Shown here one piece after another: positions 12,666-24,202 of a stretch of DNA of 64,000 nt (the stretch's first letter is position 1; each line of letters starts with the position of its first letter). The notes under the pieces are model-generated. The model was not told the DNA's origin and searched no databases. It saw only the letters and a program-made list of their open reading frames with translations. A program made the translations under genes and the position numbers. This DNA is from Guadua angustifolia (Eukaryota > Streptophyta > Magnoliopsida > Poales > Poaceae): NCBI GenBank assembly GCA_036346375.1, contig JAYEVE010000073.1:744001-808000 (forward strand). The letters run 5' to 3'.

Positions 12666-13089
12666 GTACCGTGAAACCGGCATGCATGGATGGGGGTAGT
12701 AGCACAATCACGTTTTGCAACATAACCTTTCCACCATATTGATTATAGTTATGATTCAATAGTTCGTGAAACTTCTTGTAAGAGGTTGTTGCGGTTATGT
12801 TTATTGAGTTCCTGTCCTGTAATAATTATGTGGTGGAGTTTATTAATTTCTATTGGATGTGTGTGATTAGTTAACTAAGGACCTGCTAGAATGATATTAT
12901 ATACTGCAAATGCTTTCTGTCTGCTGAGTGGATGTCCTAGTTTTAGGGGAGATGCTGCCGAATTTTTTTTTGATAAATTCGTCAATCTCCTAGTTGTTCG
13001 CTTGCTTTGCTAAGTTTATTCCTAGTGGATTTGTAATTATTGGTGCTAGTGAGGGTAACATTCGGGGCATGGGGTGCCGGGGTGTTACA

Positions 13090-15072
13090 TCTGGTCCTCT
13101 AGTGCTCAACCTCAAGCCGACGTCATCCCTCCGGTGTCCACCTCCGGTGCTCAGCCACGCACGGTCACCGTCCACCTGAGCTCCCTCGACTAATCAGTGC
13201 TTCCTCCGGCTGGCGAGGTAACTTCCACCCATGACATTTCATATGTCCAATCAAAATATATATATTCACAAAGATTTCTTCAATGAAATATTCATAAGGA
13301 TATTGAGAAGACTCTGCATAACTGTTAGTAACAGATTCAATTCTATTCCAAGAAAAAATTTACTCACTGAAATGAGCAGTACGTTGTTCAGAATTGAGAT
13401 GGGTAGCCAGAGGTGGCTACTTTCCTGTCGGCCAATTTACTGATGGGACTTTTTGCGAGTATGTGAATGAGAATGCTTTGTGGATTCCCACAAAATCTAA
13501 AGATAACACATTTATTCGTGCTAGGAACTATGAAAATTCTGAATTGAATTACAATCTGAAATTCTAGTAGTAGTTGATGCAACAAACAATCTTCCTAGTC
13601 GGTACATGATCAGTGATTGTTGTGTCTTACTGAACAAGGTAACATTTAATTTGTTCTCCATCATCTTTATGTTATAATAACTGAAATTGAAATATATTTT
13701 CCCCATCATGTTAGCTTATCATTGGCAAGTTCATGCCTTGCATTTTATTACCTTATAGATTTTAGTTGCTAAACAACCGCTCATTATCAATGTTTGTCTT
13801 CTATCGGTTTTACTTGATATATTTTTCATTGATGAAGTGTTGATTGAGATGTCATTTATTTTTCAGCCACTTATATCTCGTGCAAAGAAGAGGGTTTAGA
13901 AGGACGGAGTAAGTTGTTGGTGGCAAAATGTTACATACTCCAACTTAAATTCCTGCTCACATTGATGACACTTAGGAAACTTTTCTAATAAATGACTGTT
14001 TATCATCACTGTGAAGTCCCTACTATGGTGTCTTTTTCGAACCCAGAAGAGCAGCATCATGCCAGGGTTGTTCTGATAATGGTGTTCTTGGAGTTGGTAA
14101 GTAACTAACTTCTCTAGTTAGCAACAAAAATCAAATAAAAAGGGCCTGCGAATTTCTGGATTTATAGTCAAAGCATCATTTATTTTTCTCCCTAGATATC
14201 TCTACAAGCTTCCACATCCTTATAAAGTCATAAGGATTTTTTTCTTTTGAAGGGACTATAAAATTATGTCCTTATGGTGATTTGGTATTTATGCTTGAAA
14301 TGTAAACTTGTTTCTTCATCATCCAGTAACAACTACTATGGACAATACCTTAGTAATTCTGACTTCCCAAGGTTTCATCCTGAATCAAAATGGTATAGAA
14401 TTTCTGATTAAAAAGGTTCGGCTATTGTTCCGGACATGTTGCATTTGTTACCTAAAGTTGCTTTAGAGGAACTACATAAAATGCATGTCTTTGTCGGTAA
14501 TTTAGACTACTGTTTTCCTCTTACTTTCGATGATGACGATGGAATCCTTATACTATATTATTGTAGCTTGTCTTATGATGAACTATCGCAGTCGCACTCA
14601 ATATCTGCATGTACCAAGATGAAGAAAATAACCATTTGCAAGAAGTATATTTATGCGCTTTGTATGCTTGTCAATGTACACCTAATACCTTGGTTTTAAC
14701 TCCTTGAGGATAACCCATTCCATATTCTCTATATGCATGGTGTAATATCTACCTTTTGTTTGTCGGGCCGGAGTGATTATCGCAACATGAAATATTAAAG
14801 GATATACTTCAATGAAATACCCTAGTTCATTACTAATGAAGTCTTTCCCATGCATGATTCATTGAATTCCATGGATCGACCCACATCGGTTCTCAAGTAG
14901 GGTCGCTATATGAGAGAGAGAGAGAGAGCGAACTAGGTCCCATCTAACCACCGATTTGTTGGTCAATCTTTGGTCAAGCATTTTATTTGTCCTGAAGATT
15001 TTTACAAAAGAGTTGATTGGCTTCTTCATTTCTATCACTAAGTCAATCAAGCTCAACTCAACAAGATTATTT
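13090..15072. other. Unassigned DNA with exon-like scraps
   Basis: Flanks element A on the left and CACTA-1 on the right. Several stretches look like small exons with GT/AG edges: one ending CTGGCGAG|GTAA at 13221, one ending AACAAG|GTAAC near 13640, one between TTTTCAG and GGAG|TAAG near 13866-13910, and one between CCCAG and GTTG|GTAAGT near 14046-14098. I do not recognise the encoded fragments. This could be a degraded host gene or a gene fragment caught in a lost transposon. Confidence 0.35.
14912..14928. repeat. (GA)n microsatellite
   Basis: Uninterrupted GA dinucleotides over about 17 bases. Confidence 0.9.
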
Positions 15073-15370
15073 CACTACAGAATCGTGAAAATTTTCGCTT
15101 CAGCCATTTTAACCCGTCGGTTTTTAAGAAAACCAACGATATTTAATTTATTTTCGACGGCCAAAATAAGCCAATTTAAAGTTATGGTTTAAGTTTAAAT
15201 CGGCTTTTGTGTAGCCGAAGTTAATTAATTTTAAATCGACTACGAGCAACCCACGAAAATAAGCCCCGGATTAGGGTTTCGTGGCGGCTCTAATTTTCGT
15301 CGGTGGGGTTGCGGCCGACGAAAATAACGTAATTTCGTCGGTGAATGAAACCCACGAAATTTGCACGACT
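15073..15370. repeat. Left TIR and subterminal repeat region of CACTA-1
   Basis: After the terminal repeat come repeated TTTCGTCGG / CCGACGAAAA / CCCACGAAA words, each 8-12 bases, in both orientations. In CACTA elements such subterminal words bind the transposition proteins (established for maize Spm). The reading frame that starts at 15281 begins inside this array. Confidence 0.8.
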
Positions 15371-17743
15371 TATTCAACTCCGCTACCGATTGGACTCGGC
15401 CATTTCACGATCACTCGCGCTCATCTCTACGCCTGTGGCGCCTCGCCGCTTACCGCCGCTACCGCCGCCGCCCTCGCCGCCATGAGCCGCCCCACTCCAT
15501 GTGATCGGACCTCGCTGCCGCCCCCTTGCCCGAACGCGACGCCGCCGTCGTCCCGCCCGCCGCCGCCTCCCTTCGAAGCAACGCCATTGATCGTCCCGCG
15601 CATTGACCACAGCTCGTCGTCGCCCACGCCGCCGCCGCCGCCGCTTGACACGCCGCCAGCCGCCGCCGCCCCGCATGACGCCGCCGTCGCCCGCTCCCAG
15701 TGCCGTGCTTCCTCTAGCCTACAATACATCTATTTACCAACCAACGAAATCCAACAGAATTTCCGATAACTTGAGAAAAAGCTGATCGTTCTTGAGTAGA
15801 GGGAGCATTCTTTTAGTTGGTTTGTTCTCCTTTAGATTGTTTTCATCTACTACAGAGATCCTATCTATGGCATATGCCCCTACACGTACATGATTTTTCA
15901 GTTTTGCATATGTATATGTGGTACTGGACCAAGTGTTTTTGTTAATGTGAACTAAGTGGCGTTAGTTCGTGGATTTCAAAGATGTCCCATAGACTCATGG
16001 GTGGGCAGACCAAGTGTTCATGTCTCGTTTGTTCCTTCGTAAGATTGGAACCGAGACAAGGAAGGCATGCAACGATGGACTAACCGATTGGAGGGATGTG
16101 GTGTGGGTCTATTTAATCACGCTGCACTTAGTGCATACCCAAGGTGTATTTTGCATATAAGACATTCCTTTCTATAACAAGTCACTAATTACAATCAGCA
16201 TTTGCCCAAAAAAACAATCAACAAGAGAGAAGTGTTGGCTCAATGGCAAACCTTGTCGATCATTAGCCACCATTGCGGTGTAGAATCACGAGAGAACGGG
16301 CATGAGAATAATGCATATGCTTGACCCTTTTCTCGGGTGAACTATATGACTTTGCCAAATAGAAACATCGCTACGGTTTCCAAAACAAAACTTGTGAGGA
16401 TAATCACTAGGCATTAGATGTAAAATTTCTTGGATATCAAATGAAACCTTATTAACTAGCCGGACGATTTATATAAATGAAGTGGTTTGAAAATAAGTAT
16501 GACTATATGGTGCCTTGTGTCAAGCTCTTGTAACTTGTTGTTTAATTTATGCTTTAGTTGATATATGATTGGGGTAGTTGTAGTTACGAATTGTGATAGT
16601 AAGACATACAAACCAATAAAACAGTCAAAATCATAACATAGTTAGTGAGCAGATTTATTATCAAAGCGAGACTGTGTGAATGCAAAGAAGGCGATCATTA
16701 AAGAACTTGCTAGATTTGAAAAAGTGGAGTAGACCTCTCAAAGACGGAAAGCCAAGTTTTCAGTTCATACTCATGAACAAAAGTGTTTTCTTCCTCTTTT
16801 TATCCTTCCAGAGCTAACTAAATCGTTAGGTCTCATTGTATTCTCGCAAAAGTAAAGCAGATTCACATCGACAAAAGTACTCAACTTGAAGAAGGTATAA
16901 TATAAAGCGTACTTACTTGAATTAGCAGATCATATAGCCGAACAAGTTCTTACGGCTTTGTGATTTTCTCATCTCGATGCTTTGTAAATTTACTTTTAGC
17001 AATACTAACAAGCAAGCGATTTCGTTCTATGGTCCTCAATCCTAAAACAAAGACTAATGACCTTGTCAAGACCACTTAAAGAATATAGTGTTATAGTTCA
17101 ATAATGAAGAAATGTAAATTACATATGTCCCTATCTTTTGTACATTGATATAAACTATCGTAGTTTTCTTTGTTATGTAAAACCAACTCATGTCATATCC
17201 TTGCATTCCAATTGCAAGCGATATATCTGAAAAATATAGACATCCAAGACCATCTATGACAAGATATATCACGAAAAATAAACCCATGATATTATTCTTT
17301 TGTTCTTTTTACATCCGAGTACTGTTTGGTCATCACTGTAATAATTGTTTTCCTTTCCAAATTCTACGCCGTTAGTGTCACGAAACCTATGTGTTACCGT
17401 TAGGACCGGCACACACATCGCCACACATGTGAGATGTCTTTGGTCCGAATTGTCCTTTTTGACAGCCTCGGAGTGACCGATAGAGTGTGGTATTTATGAC
17501 GAACCACGGGTCCGAACGAGATTTCACGCATAACCTCGATGTTCTCCGCTGCACCATATCCCAAGGCAGATGGAGAATGGAGTTATCTTCGAATTTCTTT
17601 CGACCCACAGGTCGTCATAAACCGTCTCTGTCGGCCACTCTTGGGTGGGTTTAGGACATATCCTTACCTATAGATGTAGGGCCATGATATATATAGGAAC
17701 AAAAAACTCATGATTACACTTGCTTTAATCTATAGCCTCAAGG
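15371..17743. other. CACTA-1 upstream non-coding region
   Basis: 15370-15720 is GC-rich with CCGCCG runs that give proline/alanine-rich frames on both strands, which I do not regard as genes. The rest is A/T-rich without a credible ORF. 17380-17700 sits just before the transposase start and probably holds its promoter and 5' leader. Confidence 0.5.
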
Positions 17744-18480
17744 ATGGGTGACGATCGGCGATGGATGTATGATGGTTGGGATAAGAGTGGGGCTCACTCG
17801 GATGAGTGGGTGGCCAAGACTACGGCTTTTGTGAACCGTGCGTTCTCTTTGTCTAATACCGATAAGGTGAGGTGCCCATGCGGCAAGTGCCAAAATTTGT
17901 CCAAACATGACAAGACAAAGGTGACGCTAGACCTTTGTCGCACAGTTTCATGCCAAGCTATGAGTGTGGGTGCACCACGGCGAGTCATTCTCTCAAGTCA
18001 AGTAGAAGAGGTAGATGATGATAGGGCGGGTGATGATAGGATGGACGAGATGCTTGAAGCTATACTACCGAGTTCAAGTACATTCCGAGGATCCGCCTAC
18101 ACTAGAGGTTGAAAGGTTCTTCGAGGCCCTCAAAGCCGGAAGAGCCGCTGTAACTGAACCAATGTAGTGACCCTCCTAGCTTTTGTGACACGGCTCATGG
18201 CCATTAAGTCAAAGTTGCCTTCTCGAATAATTGTTACAACGAGCTCTCCAACTTGATCGGTGATGTGCTTAGAAGCCTCATAACATGCCCAAAGACATGT
18301 ACCATGCCAAGAGATTGGTTTCTACTCTGGGTATGAAATATGAGAAGATTGATGTGTGCAAAGACAATTGCATGCTTTTCTGGAAAGAGCATAAGAATGA
18401 GAAGAAGTGCTTAAAGTGTGGCAAACCGAGGTACGTCTAGGTCGTAAATGAAGACGGTGCAAATGTGATGACTGATGTTG
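17744..18480 (+). pseudogene. CACTA transposase (TNP2-like) N-terminal remnant
   Basis: The frame from 17744 opens with a transposase-associated domain: RRWMYDGW near residues 5-12, then TTAFVNRAFSLS and RCPCGKCQN at about residue 43-51, the Cys-containing motif typical of plant CACTA proteins. The frame stops at 18112. Homology resumes in another frame around 18075-18165 (ERFFEALKAG) and again around 18215-18440, with NNCYNEL, CPKDMYHAKRL, KYEKIDVCKDNCMLFW and KCLKCGKPRYV, the usual region just before the catalytic Transposase_21 domain. That catalytic domain is missing. Stops, at least two frame changes and an internal deletion make it non-functional, although some frame changes could be consensus errors. 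Confidence 0.85.
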
Positions 18481-19207
18481 CAACAATATATGAAACTGAC
18501 ACATTGCATTTACAGGCAATGTTCCAAAGACGAGGCAGACCATTGTCTTTCCACCATGGCACCGCCGCCACCACCACCACAATGGGGATGAATCCTCGGC
18601 ACCTTCTCCTGCATTTCAAAGTTAGCTAAACTTGGTCTTTTCTAGCGATATATGGATGCTCAACACGATCTGCAGATGTTTATGATGGAAAAGAAAGATG
18701 AATTAATTGACATGTACAAATCACTACACTACATTTACTTACTAAAGCATGCTATATTGACGTTGTGTTAGTTGTTGATATGTTGTCCCAAATAGCGCGC
18801 AAACATAGAATCCACACGGATGTGTGAGAAAAATAAGAAATATTTTCTACCTATTGACCAACTATGTATGGTCAGTCTATCTTCTTTGAGGAAAACACCA
18901 TAGTTTAGCAATACAATTACAAACAAAGCTATAAACTTTACCGTAAGAAAATTAATAATTTCGAGGAAGATAACACTTGCAATTGCTGCATGCCACCCGT
19001 CAAGAATGTCAACAATATTATTAGGTTTGATCGTGAGGCTCAATATTATTTTAATGTACAAGGATGTTATGTTTGGTCGGGGTTATGTATGATTCATACT
19101 CACGGTTATTAGGTTTGATCTGTATAAGTTGGTTTCAAACGGTCTACCATTCATGATCCAAACACTTCAATGCTTACGACAATAGATCGTGAAAAGTAAT
19201 TGCAAAC
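18481..19207 (+). other. CACTA-1 interior, possible transposase C-terminal scraps
   Basis: A short stretch near 18655-18725 reads as a charged, Met-rich helix (QMFMMEKKDELIDMYK) like the C-terminal tails of plant CACTA second-ORF proteins. The rest is A/T-rich without a frame. The 29 bases at 19149-19177 occur again at 22877-22905, on the far side of the solo LTR. Confidence 0.4.
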
Positions 19208-19586
19208 ACATGTGTGAGGACCCGGATTACCAAATCTGAACCCTCCTGTGTTTCAACCACGCTAGTTCAGAAGCTAGCGACACCATGACATCTGATGGCG
19301 ATAGTACGGACATATCATAAAGTTCATAATAGTATTAAGCAAAAGAGTGCAACAACGTCATCTCATTATTACAAGTATGAAGCCTTACGGCTGACGTGTA
19401 AATGTAGCAGCGGAAATGTAGAACAAAAAGAGCCAATCAGCTAGCCCACAGGCAACCGACTGGGGTACGCTCCCTAGAAGATCGTGTCATCTTCCTCCTC
19501 AAAGTCTTCAGCACAGATGTCAAACGGCGGATCACAAGCTCTTTGTTCACCTCTTCTCCCATCATCTGCTTGATTGTATAAGCAGC

Positions 19587-19624
19587 CCCGCAATGAAAAG
19601 CGGGGGTGAGTATGCAACATACTC
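19587..19624 (-). other. LTR F splice-acceptor-like hairpins
   Basis: On the minus strand GAGTATGTTGCATACTC is a perfect 7-base stem-loop followed by ACCCCCGC and a second inverted repeat CCCCGC...GCGGGG. It occupies the position of the acceptor hairpin found in all the other LTR families here. Confidence 0.5.
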
Positions 19625-21137
19625 GCAAGTCTAGGAAACTTAATGCAATTATCTAGATGCATGGCTTAAACAAAGGAAGCATATAGGGCTGATTTGCATA
19701 ACGCGAAATTTAAATTTAAATACAGGTAGTAAATTCATAAAGCAGCATTTCACAAAAATGTAAATAGCATAAATAATTTAAATTTGAAATATAACATTTT
19801 CCAGGTTCCAACTACCTGGCTGGCTCCAACCACCAAACTACATCCGGGAGCTCTCTAGTCATGATTCCCAAACCACATTTTCATGTTCAAACCAAATCCG
19901 TCATCTTCAACTTTTAAAACCAAAAACCAGAGAAATCTACTATGTGAAAACGTTCCACGCTTGCCCTTATCCGTAGGCCCGGCTACTTAAGTAGTTTTTA
20001 AGACTCTGCAGAGCTGGTACACTTTACCCACACGACATGATCAACCCTTTGCGCCATGCAATTAACACACTTCCTTTGGTGTGTCGGCGAGGAGATCATG
20101 ACAAGGCCTTTACAATGCATATACTGCCACCGACCCAGCCGCTAAGGTTTCACCATTAGGGCATCCCACCTAATCTGAAGCCCCTCTTGCGCCTTTGCAA
20201 GTACCATCCTGAACGCACATCCAAATGGCGAAGTCAAATAACGATACATGCAAATTACTTAGCCAGTCGTACCCATATAGACATGTGGTTGTCTTGTATA
20301 GCATGGCCCATGGTAACACACTAACGGTCCTTACTTGACTAGGGCGACAAATCACATTCCAAACATTTTGTGCATCCCGCACCGCCATTCAAACCAATCC
20401 GCCCCGGTCTAAATCAGTTTTCTCCTTTTAACTTCAAATTAATACCAGCAACACCAATTGCCATCATTTTTCACAATCCAAATTACATCAAAATGAAATC
20501 ATTTCCCTAATGGTAAGGTACCGACGTGATTAAGCATTGACTAAGCAATTTCTACCGTTCCCATAATGCCAAAAATGATTATTATTAACAGTACTTAATT
20601 TTTCCTAGGGTGACAATGGTTAACATAATGAATATCAATGTGGACATATCAATGTGGCATTTATCTAAGCATTTAAAATGGCATTAAAATACTGTACGCA
20701 ATTAATAAGCATGCAATAATTAAAACAAGATAGCATTTCATAAATTCTGGGTTCAACATGGTCAAGGAGACTTGCCTCCACCCTCTACAGCTGCTGCAAC
20801 CTCTGCTGAAAGCTCCTCCCGCTCAACCGGCGCGTCGTCTACTCGCAAAACACGCAAATCGAGGCAAAATAATAAATAAACAGAAATAAATAAAATTCAA
20901 AAATTCATAAAAATGACACCAACAGATAGATCTTGACTTTATATGAATTTAGGAATTTGAATCGTTCAAATCGGAGTTCGAACGGAGGAGAACGGGCTCT
21001 CGGAAGTTTTAATGGGAGAAAATCAGGAAAAATAAAGGGATGGACACGTGTCGGGCGTTGAGTGGCTGTATTTCGGATTTTCGGAAATAATAATGAAATA
21101 CGAAATATAAGCACTGACAAGTGGGGCCCAGGTGTCA

Positions 21138-21150
21138 TAGACATGGTCTA
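21138..21150 (-). other. Hairpin with ATG/CAT loop in LTR F
   Basis: TAGAC/ATG/GTCTA. A much longer inverted repeat with the same ATG centre lies at the equivalent place in LTR D1 (49649-49679), with different stem bases. Confidence 0.45.
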
Positions 21151-21182
21151 CGTGAACCGAGTTCACCGAGAAGGCGTGCGGT

Positions 21183-21420
21183 GATGTGGCGGACACGCGG
21201 GCACTAGGGCACCCGTGGCGTGACGTGGCACACACGTGGTATCCACGTGGCGCTGACGTGGCGAATAGGATGGGTTTTGCTGACGTGGCGATGACGTGGC
21301 GGGTTAGGGCTGAGGTGGCGGACACCTGGCTATGAGGTGGCGTTACATGGCGCAGACGTGGTGCTGATGTGGCGAACACGTGGCGTGTCGTGGCGGTCAC
21401 ATGGCAATAACACGGCGCAA
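21183..21420. promoter_or_regulatory. Cluster of ACGTGG (G-box/ABRE-core) motifs in LTR F
   Basis: Eight ACGTGG cores, several as GACGTGGC, plus many near matches (GATGTGGC, GAGGTGGC, ACATGGC) in about 240 bases, forming a degenerate minisatellite. ACGTGGC is the core bound by plant bZIP ABF/GBF factors. A regulatory effect is inferred from motif density only; in the LTR's own orientation the cluster lies downstream of the leader, not upstream of the TATA box. Confidence 0.55.
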
Positions 21421-21829
21421 ATACGAGGTGACGAGGCAGTTGGCTGCCTCAGGACTTACCGAGAATATTTGGCGCAGATCTGGCCGCTGATTGACTATCC
21501 GACGGTGACGGCTGGTGATGAAGACTCGTCGGCGAAGCGGCGGCGCAGGCACGCCGGAACTGAGGAAGATGACACGGGAATCGGCGGAGGAGTGACGGGT
21601 TAGCCACTAAACTGTGCGGTTCAGAAAGAGTGGGACGTGAGGAACTCAACGGTACACACGAGGTCACCGGAGGCTTACCGGAGTGGGAGATAGAGGCGGC
21701 GGAAGGACTCGGGCGTGGTGGTGTACTCCGGCGAGGGCTAGCGGCCTCCAGACGACGTCTCCGCCAGCGAGAAAAGAGGGAAAAGATGCGGCGCGGAGAG
21801 GAGAGCACGGCACGGAAGTCGGGGTGCGG

Positions 21830-21836
21830 TTTTATA
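21830..21836 (-). promoter_or_regulatory. TATA box of LTR F
   Basis: TATAAAA on the minus strand, just upstream (in minus sense) of a GC-rich leader. Equivalent boxes lie at 58874-58880 (D1), 47620-47627 (C) and 61978-61985 (C2). Confidence 0.6.
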
Positions 21837-22426
21837 GTCTAGGGTTGCGTGAAAAGGCGCGGAAACCGAAGATGGTCGGGCGGCTTCACTGTGCGGGCGG
21901 CGGCGCTTTTCGAGGTGACGTGGATGCACGGGAGTCGCTGGATAGGAATCGGACGGCGAGGGAAAAACACGGTTAGGGTTTAGGGTTCGGCTACTGTGTG
22001 GCGGCGCGTCTATCGGCCGTCGGATGGACGATCGACGGCTGATGCGTGGCGGGGTTAGGGTTTCGGTTGCTTGGGCCGGGTGGCGAGTGAACAGGGGTGG
22101 GCCGGGCGCGAATGAACAGTGAATTCCGGCCCGCGCAGAAGAAAAGAATTTCCAAATTAATAAAATCCACAAAATCCGAATAGCCTTCAAATAAGTCCAA
22201 TAAATAGCAAATAAATCGGGAAAAATCCCCAAAAATACAGAAAAATCAAATGAAATACAAGAAACCCAAATAAAATAAGAAATAATTAATTTGAGTTATA
22301 GTTTAATCATATTAAATCCTTTTTATTTTGGAAAACATCAAATTAAGCTAATTAAATTCAAATAAATTGCAATGAGTTCGGATTTTGAATTTCAAATTCG
22401 AAAAATTGAAAAATTGGAATGTTACA

Positions 22427-23745
22427 ACATGCCAATTGCTAAACGAGATAGAAACTCTTACAAGATAGTGACAAGAACAATTGATCGCCAATAAAAATTG
22501 AACCAATTCAAACTTCTGTATTGATTTGTTATCCTTATGTGTTGTTAGATAAACATGGATAAGAACATATTAAGGATTTGGGCTCCAGATGGGCTTAGCA
22601 ATCATGTAGTTAACATTAGTACAGATTTCCCCTCCAATGAAAAGTTATTTTGCTTTAAGATTCATAAGTTTTGTTCAGAGTATTGAAGCAAACCCAAACT
22701 CTTATATATTTAGAAAGTGAAGCCCTGAATAAATGTGCACAATTAGATGTACTTTCAATTGCCAACAAGATATGCTAAATAAATGGAAATGATCATCGAA
22801 CAACATGTTATGAAAGGAAATGCATATTTAATGCTGTATTAGCCCTTATTATTAAATGCAAACATCATACTTTTATATTCATGATCCAAACACTTCAATG
22901 CTTACTACTAGTTTATTTATTTAAATGCAGGTCTATATTTGATTTGTACAAATTTAAAGTAAAGATGCTTACAGACTCCGCTAAATTTGGTCTCATCAGA
23001 TCGTAGGGATCGGGGATGACACGCCTGAGTTTACCAAACTCCGCCGCCCTACCAAAGAACACGGAGCGGCACTGGAGAGCACGTTCAAAACCTATTTGGC
23101 TCACAGATGGCGCCACAACTCAAATGACCCTCATGTTATGTAATCTTCAGATGTTTGGTAATAATCTGTAATCTTGAGATGCCTCAACTCAACTAATTAT
23201 TATGTGGATGAATGATATTATGTGTATGACTAGCAGTATGTGCATTTAGAACACAAGCCGAACTGTATTTGAATCGTATCCATAATGATGTGGATGAAGT
23301 GTTTCTCTACTGGTTGTTAATGCTTAGTGGGACAAAAGTCGCTAATGGCAGGTGAATTCGTGTGAAATTCTCGATGGTTGTTAATGCTTGATTCAGTTCA
23401 TCTTTTGAATGGTGGTATCTGTGTGCAAGGATATATGTGGATATTTGAATGATATATATGTGCGGATCAATGATATATGTGGATATTTGAATGATATATG
23501 TGGATTAATGAATGAATGAATGATATATGTGGTTGAATGAAATATTTCTCTAAATCTGTATGAAATATGTGGATGAATGATATATGTGGTTGAATGAAAT
23601 ATTTCTCTAAATCTGTATGAAATATGTGGATGAATGATATATGTGGTTGAATGAATGAATGAATGAATGTATTGTTATGAAATATTTGTCTAAATCTGTC
23701 TGAAAAATGGGTTTACTGGGATGTTTTTTTTGTCAGCTCCAGAAT
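22427..23745. other. CACTA-1 3' interior
   Basis: A/T-rich DNA without an intact gene. A stretch near 22970-23120 reads as a possible exon on the plus strand (TRLSLPNSAALPKNTERHW), similar in style to transposase-associated second ORFs, but I cannot assign it. Confidence 0.4.
23522..23700. repeat. 57-bp minisatellite in CACTA-1
   Basis: Two full units and a partial third, starting GATATATGTGGTTGAATG with a period of 57 bases, preceded by shorter degenerate ATATGTGGAT.AATGA repeats from about 23440. Contains a TGAA tetranucleotide run near 23650-23668. Confidence 0.75.
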
Positions 23746-24202
23746 AATTTTCGTCGGCCAAGAAAACCAATTTAAAATTAACTCCAAATTAGTTTAAGTG
23801 GGTAATATTTAAACCGACAAAAATAAACCCAAATTATTTTTGTGGGCCAAGAAACCGACGAAATTTAACAAAATTAACTTTCATGGGCTCAAGTAAACCG
23901 ACGAAAATTAACGTTATTAACTTTCGTGGGCTCAGAAGAAAACCGACGAAAGTTAGTTATTTTAAATCGTACCGTCGTTCTCGATTTAAAATTCAAGCTT
24001 TCAAGACTAACTCTCGTCGTGGGTCCTCGCCGGCGAAAATAACTAACTTTAAATCTTCAGTCAAGCGAAAATTAAGCTAACTTTCGACTCCTTATCTCTG
24101 ACGGCCGTGTCCCGACGAAAATAATGCTATTACCGACGAAAATGGCAAAGATCTTATTTTCGTGGGTTCTGGCCCACGAAAATTTTCAGGATTCCTGTAG
24201 TG
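23746..24202. repeat. Right subterminal repeats and TIR of CACTA-1
   Basis: At least ten copies of CCGACGAAA / CCCACGAAAA / TTTCGTGGG words, matching the left subterminal region, ending in the terminal repeat ...CAGGATTCCTGTAGTG. Confidence 0.85.

Larger units (their letters stand above)
4241..13089 (+). mobile_element. LARD-like LTR retrotransposon A, 5' truncated
   Basis: Two direct copies of a ~3 kb LTR flank a 2.8 kb internal region. The 5' copy ends ...GATACA and is followed at once by TTGGTATCAGAGC, a primer site for initiator tRNA-Met. A G-rich polypurine tract precedes the 3' copy. The internal region has no gag, protease, reverse transcriptase, RNase H or integrase that I can recognise, so the element is non-autonomous (LARD type, as described for barley Sukkula). 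The GAATTCGGGG.CGAATTCC motif before the purine tract and the GGTGTTACA LTR end resemble Tekay/Del chromoviruses; that lineage is an inference. The first ~100 bases of the 5' LTR are missing, so no target-site duplication can be checked. Confidence 0.88.
10004..13089 (+). repeat. 3' LTR of element A (complete, 3086 bp)
   Basis: Begins TGTGATACTGCAAAGCC after the purine tract and ends GGGGTGTTACA. Order: a ~100 bp start missing from the 5' copy; a C/T-rich leader with donor GCG|GTGAGT at 10610; an intron-like stretch; the hairpin block; the acceptor GTTGCAG|GTACC at 12664-12665; and a conserved tail with TAAGGACCTG...GTGGATGTCCTA and a CGAATTT...AAATTCG inverted repeat. There is no TATA box at the expected place near the leader. 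Flanking DNA after 13089 is unrelated to the LTR. Confidence 0.92.
19213..22426 (-). mobile_element. Solo LTR F nested in CACTA-1
   Basis: Begins TGTGAGGACCCGG and ends GGAATGTTACA, flanked by a perfect 5-bp target duplication ACATG (19208-19212 and 22427-22431). No internal region or second LTR is present, so it is a solo LTR left by recombination. The minus orientation is set by the TATAAAA box at 21830-21836, the GC-rich leader (about 21450-21830 in minus sense), and the splice-acceptor-like hairpin at 19608-19624, all read right to left. It shares blocks with D1, D2 and C (CTCTGCAGAG, CATGAC.AGGCCTTTACAA), so it is a diverged relative of those long LTRs. Confidence 0.92.
15073..24202 (+). 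mobile_element. CACTA-1, defective CACTA (En/Spm) DNA transposon
   Basis: The left end CACTACAGAATCGTGAAAAT and the right end (reverse complement CACTACAGGAATCCTGAAAAT) are imperfect terminal inverted repeats of about 25 bases ending in AAAATTTTCG. Both ends carry many short subterminal repeats built on CGACGAAA and CCCACGAAAA in both orientations, the usual CACTA arrangement. A broken TNP2-type transposase lies at 17744-18480. The bases flanking the ends are TTT and CTT, so the expected 3-bp target duplication is imperfect. The 9.1 kb span includes a 3.2 kb nested solo LTR. It is non-autonomous in its present form. Confidence 0.85.

Noticed and set aside
12990..13179. 61-residue frame crossing the end of the A 3' LTR
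   Set aside because: It spans an insertion boundary, so it cannot be an ancestral gene.
15281..15769. 162-residue Pro/Ala-rich frame in the CACTA-1 left end
   Set aside because: It starts inside the subterminal repeats and is driven by CCG runs that open several frames on both strands. No domain or conserved core.
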